The notes beneath the pieces were generated by a model that was not told where the DNA came from, searched no databases, and saw nothing but the letters and a program-made list of their open reading frames with translations. Both the position numbers and the translations under genes were made by a program. DNA of 64,000 nt from Haemonchus contortus (Eukaryota; Nematoda; Chromadorea; Rhabditida; Trichostrongylidae): the NCBI GenBank assembly GCA_000469685.2, contig LS997564.1:31630843-31694842 (forward strand), written 5' to 3'. Of this stretch, positions 46,399 to 57,100 are shown in pieces (the stretch's first letter is position 1; every line of letters begins with the position of its first letter).

Positions 46399-47390
46399 TG
46401 ATATTCTTCTCACTGAAAAACTTCTTTGTAATTAACTATGATTTATTATTGTATTCAAAGCTGTTATCGATGTTTTAGCAAGGTTTGACGTTCTCTTGAA
46501 TCAGAACATGATTTTAAGTATCGAAGTACTTGTCGTTTCACCTTGTGCGCGTCTAGGTCGACACTGTCAAACAACAACTCCCTAGAAGTGGGGAATAGAA
46601 AAGATGGTGATCAAATGTGAAGGGAAGGGGTAGAGGAAATCCTGGAGTATAAGGAACGTTTCCTGTCTTTGTTCTTAAGTAGAGGCTGAGATATATCCTC
46701 AAATTACGCCAATATTCCACCAAATTGCGACTACAGTTAAAAATCTGGGAGTCTATACAGGAGAAGAAAGATCAACCAAGCTGACTGTCTAACAGGAGTA
46801 CAGGTATGGCTCTATAGATAGTTGTTTTGGATTATTTGGACTAAATCAATGTCCCAAATCATGGTGGTGTTGGATGAAGCTGATAACTGGGATCGGAATG
46901 GGTGGATTATGGCTGATAGCTAATTAAAGTTGAAACTTCACATTACACTCAGATCTTTGATACTAACGAGTTTTGCTGAAAGCGAAGCAAGAGGCGCCGT
47001 AAGAGTTTCCCCGGGTACAGAAAGCCTATATGACATTACTTTTCGGAATTCCAACTGGTGACAATGCCGTTTGTGATTGAAAGCAACTGATGAACAAGAG
47101 CTGGGCGCTATAGGTGACTCTTATTTTTCTCAAAGATACCTTTTTTCGTATAACTCACCTCTGCTGAAACTGCTTCGATCCGGTGTCAGACAAATGCCTT
47201 CGTTTAGGTCGAACATTGTATTCTCTACACATGACCACGACCAGGTGTCTGTATCGCCAGAATGCTCCATGGTCATAGATTTGAAGTTGGAATAAGACAG
47301 AACAAACAGCTCGAATAGGAGAATATAGATTGGTAGCTAGTCGTAAACTGATTACTGCAACAGTCAGCTGATCTCGTAGGGTACCGAGAG

Positions 47391-47439
47391 GTGTTACCGT
47401 TGGCGTAAGGTCACTGGGGCGTTACGCTAAGTGTAACAC
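47391..47439. repeat. Short imperfect inverted repeat
   Basis: GTGTTACCGTTGGCGTAA at 47391-47408 faces TTACGCTAAGTGTAACAC at 47422-47439, giving a roughly 18 bp arm with a few mismatches and a 13 bp loop. GTGTTAC/GTAACAC ends are intact. It could be a hairpin or a tiny foldback relic. Confidence 0.5.
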
Positions 47440-47702
47440 ATAACCTTAAGGTACTTAGCTGTCATCCTATAAGACTGATAGATCTTTTTTGCTCAAAGGT
47501 AATCTTATGATTGAAGCTCAAAGGAATAGGAAATCGAAACGGTATGGTGTGCAAGGTTTATATGTATGGGATCGTTATTGAAATATGTTGGTTCCCACAA
47601 CCAGAACTACTCTTGACTTTGGGAGATAATTTGTTGGTATTGCACGCGTACGTAACAATTACGTAACTCTGAGTTACTAGAGTCGATTTCATACAATAAC
47701 TC

Positions 47703-47936
47703 AAACAATGGTGGAGGTGGTGTAGTGGTAGGTGACACTATCACATAGGCATGGGCCAGGGATCGGACCATTATCGATGTGGTCAACATTACTATCCTTA
47801 TATCCCTCCAAGGCTAGTCGTTTTTTAGGCCCATCAGGTATAGTAAGAACAGTGGTTTGTTTGTCTGCTGGCCACCACAAGGCTGTGCAGTGGCGCATTC
47901 CAAAGATGGAATTGACGCCGAAGACTTTCACTTGAA
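47703..47936 (+). mobile_element. tRNA-derived SINE copy
   Basis: The head GGAGGTGGTGTAGTGGTAGG carries an A-box-like TGGTGTAGTGG and is followed by TGACACTATCACATAGGCAT and a slightly decayed B box (CAGGGATCGGACC). The body CCCTCCAAGG is shared with the other copies. The tail reads GGCGCATTCCAAAGATGG then ATTGACGCCGAAGACTTTCA, matching the tail of the 17883-18172 copy. It is shorter than that copy because part of the body is deleted. Confidence 0.75.
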
Positions 47937-48815
47937 CTAAGTGAACCTATAAATTCGTATGTGTCTCTGTCCAATACTCGAGCTATGAATTGAAATTTAA
48001 GTGTGGCTTATCCGTAAGATGTTGTGCTTGAATTTGATCCAAGTCCCTCAAAATGCCCGAAATTCGATCTCACAGGCTACAGGTTTAATAGTACAGCTAT
48101 CGTGACGTGCATTTGCCTTGGAAACTTACGTATGAGACTGCTTGTTATTCAAATCAGTGTCTTCGTCTTTTAAAGCGAGCCTGGCACCAAGTGACATCAC
48201 TGTATTGCATACCGTCCAGGTTGTAGGTGATCCATCTCCAATTCAAGAAGTTTCCTAACCCATGTACATACTATCACTCAGTAAAGATCTACAGAAAAGT
48301 GATTGATAGGCTTGAGTGTTGAGCAGCAAGCAGAGTGAATGTTCCTCTTGGAAACCCTTATTTTGCTTGGCAAATTTGGTTTGGTAGCTCCCAAATGGAC
48401 TAGATGAAAGAGGACCGCGAACTATTTCAGTAAAAGCCATGCCATTAAATTGGTTTATTTGGCGTTTCCTCGTGCTTTTTCATTAAATTGTTTTACATCG
48501 TAAGTTACATTGTAGGATTACCCTTTGGCAGAGGCTAGAACTTTGTTACGATGAAGTAGAGCTAAGGCCGAAAAACTTTATTGTGCAGTAACAAAGTAGT
48601 GATTAAAATGCGATCAGAATTATCACAGATTTAACCGTATGCTGTAAGGAGGTCGAACGAACCAAGCACCAAAGCATTAAAACCCCTGCATCTATACAAA
48701 ATCGATATATGTTAGCACATTAAACGTATAGAACCCTGATTAGATCCGATCAGGTAAGCGTTGTTGAGAGGTAAATAGCAGATCGAAGCTGGACTACCAC
48801 ATTGACTGTCAGACT

Positions 48816-51176
48816 TCATTTTTGCTTCCAATACCACTTCAGTACCGGCGTACACCCTAGAGCAATTAATTTGACCGGAACGTGCTTTGTTCGAAAAGAA
48901 AAGGCCAACCTGATGATGTTGCTTCCCTGAAGTGTAGCCAGCTTATCGTCGCTTACAGAGGCACTTGTGACTACATCGGGCAGTTTGCGTACGGAGGTGA
49001 TTCGAGGGTTTACGGCAAAAATGTTACCCACCTCGTCAGCATCGCAGACAAGGAATTCCGAATTTGAAAGCCATCGAATCTAAAACATCGGATTCTAGAA
49101 AGTGGGATGGGTCTTCTAGAAGACCCCTGTATAACGGTGCGTTGAAATTTGGTCTATGCGAAGAATAGGTGAAAGGCAGTGAACACACAAGCAAATAGCT
49201 AGGTGCTTTCTGGCTCTGACCCCCCCCCCCCCCCCCCTAAATAGCTAGGAAGCGGGCCTAATTTTGAAGTCAAAACATGCCAGTTCCTCTTCGAGACAGA
49301 TTTTTTTCTCAGAACAACTGCAATTTACTCGATAATCAGCTTTTCATTGCCAAGGAACTGGGAAAAGAGCAGGCCTACCGCTGTCGTATGAGTGCTGTTC
49401 CCATGGGAAAGTGAGGCCAATCGACCTGTACGTGCGTCAAGCAAGACGAGTGTGCCATTTGATAATGCCACTATCATTTTCCGACCTAAAATATTGTAAT
49501 ATTGTAAATATCAGACAGAATATTAAGTCATCAAAAAGAACTGTTGAAAGAAGTTTACCAGATTCGCATACAGAAAATGCCCTCGTTAGGCCAGGTAAAT
49601 TCGAGACCTTCAGCTCACTGGTCCACCCACCAGTTCGAGTGTCAATCAGGCTGAAAGGGTCTATTCACTTCAAATACCAGAACCTTAGAAGCGTACAACA
49701 CTGAAACGTTTGTCGACATAGGAAGTTTACGAAGTGTCACTAACCGAACTGTTGAATGAAGGCTTGATATGGCAGCCATTGAGTGTCTATCCACATGTGA
49801 TAGACCACAAATCGTCGCATCTCCATCCCAATCCAGCTGTGTTATAATCGCGCCGCGGAAAGGATCCCATACCTCAAAATTATGATTGATTTATCTCAAA
49901 GTAATGTTTAAAAAAGGCAATCTAAATTTACAAACGAGAAGAAAAAGAGGTAGATCCTGCTGAATTTCTATGCCAAACATTTTAGTCATGAATTATACCG
50001 ACCTGCTAATGTGGGCAAAGGGCGGAGTTAACATTGTGGGCGGGGCTCCCCAAAGATATACCCATCCACGGGCGGGCTAGTACGGGATAAGTGCAAATAA
50101 AATAGTGTATGTCAGGTGAAGAAGCGCTCACATGGAGGTTCCCATCGGTGGATGCAATAAGATTATTCGCCAACAGGGTAACATCAAGAATTGGACGTTG
50201 ATGTCTGTTGTAAGTCCATTGAGCTTCCACGCTGTCATACTCCGGTTTAATCGACCACAATCTGCATGAACATGGATTTGATAGGGAAGCTGCGCAGTAA
50301 TCGTATCAGTACCTGACAGTTTTGTCGGCAGACGCAGAAATGAATGAGTTCTCATTTGAAAGGCTGACGATTCGACGAACAGATGATGAATGACCATTGA
50401 AGGTACACAGGGTTAGGTGGTCGAAACGTAGTGATGACCTGGAATATGTGGATATACTACAGAATATTAAATGTAGGAGAACAGTTCTCAGATAAGTTTC
50501 TAATGTATTATGTTGGCCTCGGTTTTGGGGGTTGTCCCCCTTCCAGCCTCAACCTGTACCAAAAGAGCACATAGCGGATTTCAGAATAAGGTCATTTTAA
50601 TTAACTCTAACAGATCCTCTAGAGAGAAAAAGGAGAGGCTGGAATTGGAAGAGGAAATTGGAAAGCAAGACGAAAGCATTCAATACGTATTAACAAAAAC
50701 AATTCGAAATGACGATGTGCCAAAAGAGTCGAGCAGAGATTTCAATAAACACGACATTTAAATAGCCAACAAGTGGAAATAAACACACATAGACACTTAC
50801 TTTCCTTCTGCAGCACAGACAGCTGCCGATATTCGTGCACACCACAGTGCACTAAGCGATGTGGACTCGCATAACCTGGAAAGGAACAGGCTGTGATGTT
50901 ATGAAAAAAAAAAAACAAATAAAAAGAATAAATTATAAAAAATATAAAAATCACCCAAAATACTCAAATTTGTATAATTTCAAAAAGTAAATCTGTACTA
51001 AGAATTGAACATGAAGTTCGCCGGAATTCGAAACAATAAAACCTACCCTACTCCACCGATAGAGGAAAGGTTCGAATGAGACGATGGAGACGACAATGAG
51101 AGGAGGCGATTCCCTGATGGGAAGCTGTTCAGCTGGTACTGCGGCGTCACTCGAAGTGATGAAGGCGAGGAGGCAA
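48816..51176 (-). other. sorf-2: sorf-2 C-terminal WD40 propeller
   Basis: Minus-strand exons: 51176-51047 (Ser-rich linker), 50875-50801, 50363-50313 ([17 protein letters not shown]), 50261-50132 ([20 protein letters not shown]), 49872-49745 ([20 protein letters not shown]), 49650-49559 ([17 protein letters not shown]), 49485-49379 ([20 protein letters not shown]) and 49079-48816 ([16 protein letters not shown] to WYWKQK, stop). SADKTVRLW and GNLHVWDPFRG are classic WD-repeat ends and match WDR81. The 51176 donor is taken as GTAGGT so that frame runs into the next exon. Confidence 0.93.
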
Positions 51177-54100
51177 CTGAATTTTCATTTTGAACGCTAT
51201 TAACCCATCTCATGTATCAGAATTAGGAGGTAACCTTCTTAAGATCACTTTACAGTTCACAGGAGCACATTGGTAGTTTTCCTGGAGAGGGTGCAAAACA
51301 AATGTTAAATATTCATAAAAATTAGGTCTGCATATGAATTGATCAGCTGCATTTTAGAATCTACTATTAATCATAAAGACAGAGTAGCATCAAAAAATGA
51401 TAAACATCGATAAACAAAAGACCCATGTCTCCTGAATCGGTTGAACCATCTAGTTTATCCATGCCCCTGTCTAAACAGACTGCTTACATGCACCACTTAT
51501 TCTTTGATCCACGGAGACTGTTTTAGGCAGCCGTCTCTCAGACATCTTCCCAAATATAAACAACAAAATCTTATTTGAATTGTCACCTTGTGAACTAACG
51601 AACGGCACCAGAAAAGCTGGATCTGAACAAAACGACGAGAGAAGAGGTACTCCCCATGAACTGGCGAATCGATCTATCACCGATGACACGAACCAAAGCG
51701 GTATCGATGCAACAGCCTGAAAATACAGATCTCTGGTTTGTTTCTTCGACGAAGTCTGAATCGCAGAGTTCAACGTCTATACGTTTCTACCTTTGACCAT
51801 CATCACAATAATGTAACATTGAAGTTAACCCAGAGGTGATCGCTTTTTGATCTTAAAATTGTCAATAAAAAAGATCAGATATTTGGCGTTGATCAATATT
51901 GCTTGTTCGACAACATTTGACTTCAGTTGTACTGACGTTTCGTCCCCGAACAAGTCGAGTTCCATTGATTTTTTTTCGATTCTTTCCGTAAATTTTGTCT
52001 TCATCCAAGTTTACTTATTGCTAAAGCATCTCTTGAACTTGTTGTTTTGAATTTTTAGAGTTTTTAATCGGTTACCCACAAAATTTCCTGAAAATTAGTG
52101 CTTCCTTACGAAATGAGAAACGACCACCCGGTAAAATATAGAAACTCACCCAAGAGGTAAGTTTTTATCTATTTCTATTCTCGAACTGAGGAAATTTGCA
52201 GAGTGGATAGGGTTTTTACTACAAATATTAGGGAGGTTAGAGCAACAATAATTGACCACTATACCTCATTAGGGTCCAACTTTTTTGGTGATATTCTCAG
52301 TAGGTCATCAGCCTCGTACAGTTTTCCAAACGCTTCGAACATCAGCTCAAATGGCTTTCTGGCATACAACCTGGTATTCTCCAAACCGATCCTCATCGAA
52401 ATATTGTACAGCAGGGACACTACCTAAATATGGGAAGGTATTCCAAAAACTTAACTGGGTAGCACTCAGTTTAGTGAAAAACTGACCCCTGCACCAACAA
52501 TAATTCGTGAGCGATCATCAGAGAACGAGCTGTTCGCGTTTAGAACTAGTTGCAGAACTTTGACAATGACTTTATCGACGATGTAGTCCTAAACTACAAA
52601 AAATAAGTACGATTTTCGTTGCAGCATGGAAAAGTTCCGAAGAAGCAGTTCAGAACTTGCAAAGGTTCAAGCGGCACCTCTTTAGGTAGGAGCAATCGCT
52701 ATATTGTGAATCACAAGAGGTAAAAATGAAGTATAAAAGTTTAGGATGAAGTTTTTGGCGTTAATCAATCTCGTCTGAGGGAGCGCCTCCGCACTTGACT
52801 TCCATTCAAAATGAAGTATACCTCAAGGTAATTCATCAACTGATGATCAGACATCGACTTGGCGCTAAGACGGACAATCCGGAATGCTGCCAACAGACCG
52901 GCTTCAATCGGCTGTGTAAGTCGTCTGGTTGCTTGTTCCACTAGATCAACGCAGAATGGCAGATATTGCACCTAAACTAGGACTCTACTAAGCTGTGGAG
53001 CATACTGAGTACTCCCCTTGATTTCAGACCGGACTAACCGTAATGAACGTGACGCTGTAGGTGGCAGCAATCTCAGCCAGGCAGGCCTCCACCCGAGCCC
53101 CACATTCGTCGCCAAGCAACGGCAGAGTGAATACCGACTGTAAGAAATGTCTAATTATCCATTTCTACAAAGATCAACACGTAAAATTACCTGTGGTTCC
53201 TGACTGGAGCCTATCAATGTCATACCAGAATAGCATGAACCAAGTACTCTCAGAAGATTTGCTGTGATAAATCGTGCACTTATGACGGGACCATATCTTT
53301 TTGATAACCTTAATTACAATATGATGGTTCCAGAGAAATGCAGATCTCATATGGACGCATAAAAACTTATTTACTCTCATGAATGACAAACCCTTCCGAC
53401 GACTTTCCTGCCTCGCTCTTAACGCTATTAGAAATCTCTCAAATTAATATTCCTTTTGATATCTTATACCCCTCGGATGATGGTGCCACTGAGCGACTGA
53501 TATATTCTTCAGCTTTCGTTATCGATAAATAATAAAATACTTCAATTAATAAACAAGTGGATATGGTAATAGCGATAGTCTCAACTATGATATTAGTAGT
53601 GATAGATAATGATGACCTCAATAAAAGAAACAAAACAAAACGTAAACAAGTAATTATCGTACAGCAAGAATTGTTAAAAACGCTCACCAAACAACACTTT
53701 CTTTAGCAACGATGCTTCTGTCCACCTGAACCGATGCGACTGCCTCAATCACCGTTGGTAGAAACTCTCTAAGAAATCTTGATGTACCGTATGCTATCGA
53801 TGCCGGTAGAAGGAATCGGCGGTCGAGCAACTGAAGGAAAACTTCATGATCTCTCAATACCAGAAAGTAAAAGTGAGTAAATATTTCAAGTAGACCAATT
53901 ATCGAGTATTACCAATTCTTTTGGTGGCTCGTTCTAAGACAGTGCCATGAGAAATACTATAGAAAACTCGATGTTGTAAAATATTGAGAATGAAATATCA
54001 AGAAAAATCCAGGGGAGGCTGGGAGATGAATTTTTTACTCTACGGGATGGCAGAAGCAAAAAAAAAGGAGAAGCAGAGCATAAAACTAAATGTATGATGT

Positions 54101-57100
54101 ATTACTCCATTCCTCTTCTCCTCTCCCTCTCCCACTTCCTTGATTTTATGGGGTCTTGAAATAGGAGAGCATGCTAGTGCAGTGTGAGTAAAAGGTAGCC
54201 ATAACCTAGTAAAACGGAAAAGAGGTGCACAGGAGCGATGCCGGTGTTAAAACCAGAAGAAAGAACTCAGTTTTTTTAATGTAAAAAGACCCACCTTAAC
54301 AGATGATTCACAACTCAGCAGTTCGACCAACGGTGTCAAAACTTGCTCAAACGACTGGTCATCGAACGAACGGCAGACGACAATGAATAGGCGATGCACC
54401 TTAAAGGATCTATGTCTTTTTCACATCATCTCAAACCCAAACAACTTCCTAATCTCAATTGTGACAACCAAACCTGACAGTTCTAGATGGAACATATCTG
54501 ACTCTTGAACTGTCGGTACGATTATTTATTCACCTACCGTTTGTACAGCTGATTCCTCGTCGAATATCATTCGCTCGAAGAGTCGAACCAGCGAGTTTCC
54601 CATAACGGTCATTTCCATCGCCGACTTGAGGGCATCCAGTTCACGCAAAAGAACTGCTTGTACGCGTTTCTCTTGAATGGACCAAAGTCTTAAAGAAAAT
54701 TCCTGGAAGTTTTAAAGACGGACCATTTCCTTGTACAGCTACTGATTTCCGTAGAAGATGGAATGAATAATAGGAGGAGATCGCATCATGGAAGTTTGCT
54801 ACCTGCAAAAAGAGTGGTAAAATCCATTGCGTGCAAAAAATCACTTCTCCTACCGGAGGTGGTACCACATGATCTCAGTCGATCCGAATTGCGTGTGGTG
54901 CTCTAATAACGTATATGCACCTTTCCTACAAAACAAAATTTAGCCAGGCCCATAGGGGGCGGGTACGTCACGGCACCACATCGCCGTAGATGGGACTTTT
55001 GGACCGAGCTCATGGAGATTATGAGAAAACTAGTAGACAAACGCACTTCCGTTGGTACTTCGAGACTCTGCAAGAAGTAGAATGGTATCTGTGAGGGTTC
55101 CGGAATTCCACAAAGTCCATCAACGAGTTCATCAATGAGATCGGTCCAACATCTGCAGAAAAGCTTATGATTGATTCGAAATATTTTTGAATGAAAAAGC
55201 AACTTACTTGGGAAGATCGTGGGAATCCTCTAGGAAGCGCTGATTATTCTTTTTGAAATCTTCCAACGGATAGAACCGTAAGTAATGACACCGAAATCGA
55301 AAAAGCGTTTGTACAAATGATAGGAACATCTTCTCAGGTTCCGTGTTGAACTTCATTTTCTGAAAGAAAACATGAGAGTAGTTCTGAAGAGTACGCGCAG
55401 AATTGTTACCAAAGTTGGGTAATTATCAAAAATAAGTAAAAATTGAAATTGCCACTAAAAACTGGTAGGAAACTACTGACGAGTCCAAAGCAGACAGCGG
55501 GTAACCTGAGAGGATGAGGAAGAGGATTGAAGGATGGGAGGTCTGCGATGATGGTGTCCTACCACAGGCTGTTGTATTTGACCCGCTTATTAGAGAGAGA
55601 GAACACTTCAGCTTCAAATCCTTTTCCCTTCATCAACGGAAAAAGTGTGGGGAAATCGTAATGGTAGAACGTGATTCTGAAATTCCGGCCATAATTGAAA
55701 GAGAGAATGTGAAATGGTAGCCTTGAGTTTGCCACCACATTTCTGCTGCTCCTTTTGCAGTAATTTCTTTCGGGTAAAAATGAAGTAGCGTCGTTTATTT
55801 CATGATTTACGAGGGGAAAATCTATCTCGTTTTCTTTGAACCAAGTACTAGCAGACTTATTTGGAGCGAAGACCCGATCTTGAACCTTAACCAGCCCCCT
55901 AAGATGTTGTCGAAGAGGATGGCCACCCAAATGCTTCTGTCATCATTAACGGGAACCGGAGGTGGTCGAAAAAAAGAATTATCAGCAGCAACTGGCACCT
56001 TGTTTTCCAAAATCCAAGACTTTAGTTGAAAAGTCACTGGAACTCATTTCAATCCAACCCAGGGCCATATGTATGAATCACAGAGACAGAGTGAGCATTA
56101 GAAAGCGAGAAAGTCCTACTCAGGGTGGTGATTGGTAGTGGTAAAAGCGGAGACCAGTTTTTAATGGGGAATAGGTAGAAGCGATCGGGACCAGAAGTTG
56201 TTTAAACAATTTTGCATGTGCATGCTTGAGAGCTTCTTTTGATATTTGTATTTTGAATGAGATGTACCTTGATTTTCGAGCGATACGTTTCAAGAAGGGT
56301 CCCTGCGCCCGGTTCAATTTCAGGTGTTGATTCCACGTGAAAATCTGAAAAGTGCAAGATATTGCCCCAAATTGCCGAAGTAACTTTTGAATTAAAGGTC
56401 ACACCACAAGGGAGGCCAAGACCATCGAGATCAGTTGTCCCCCTTTTGTCGATGAACTATCACGTTCATGTCACCGTTCATCTTCATCAATACCTCAGGC
56501 CCATGTCAATTATTATTTTAATTTGTTGAAAACCCTTAAACAATCAAGCTTCACCTTGGATCAATTCGAAATCGTTCTTATTACTATCAAAAAGCGATTG
56601 ACCATTTGAAGTGCGTAGCCTCTTTGGATGCGGTCGATGGAACAATTGCACCTGAACAGAGAATCCCATAAGTGAATGAGGAGTCATTTGTAGGTTGGCA
56701 AAAGTCCTACCATCCCATTCGTGCAAAGTCGATGTCTTTTGGGCTCCGAAAAACACATATGCACATTCAAACTATCGACTGCTACAGGTCCAGCCAGCTG
56801 AAAACCTTTCAAAATTGATGAAATAACGAATAACTTGAAGAGAAAAGTTAGAAACGGTAGCTAGAGCTTCTGGAAAATTCTTCGGTTCGTAAGGCTACTG
56901 TCAAAGTCCCCAAGTTAGTTTTGTTCCCATTTTCTACAGTTTCTGAGATCATTAGACTGACCGCTTGTCCGAAGTTCAAATCAATCCATTTGTGAAGATG
57001 TTTGGACACTTGGTCACTTTCCAGCATGCTCCGATGCCATTTGATGAATTCTTCTGGTGATGAGACAAACCCCGGAAGTTCCAGATCGGGCATGTCCGAA

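Larger units (their letters stand above)
46413..48815. other. Intergenic stretch between sorf-2 and the small minus-strand gene
   Basis: I found no coding exon. It holds a SINE copy (47703-47936), a 49 bp imperfect inverted repeat (47391-47439), and open frames under 80 codons without domain signal. Because both flanking genes are on the minus strand, this is the sorf-2 3' flank and the promoter side of the small gene. The distance is long for a typical nematode operon. Confidence 0.55.

Noticed and set aside
48882..49067. Plus-strand frame opposite the last sorf-2 exon
   Set aside because: Antisense shadow of a secure WD40 exon.
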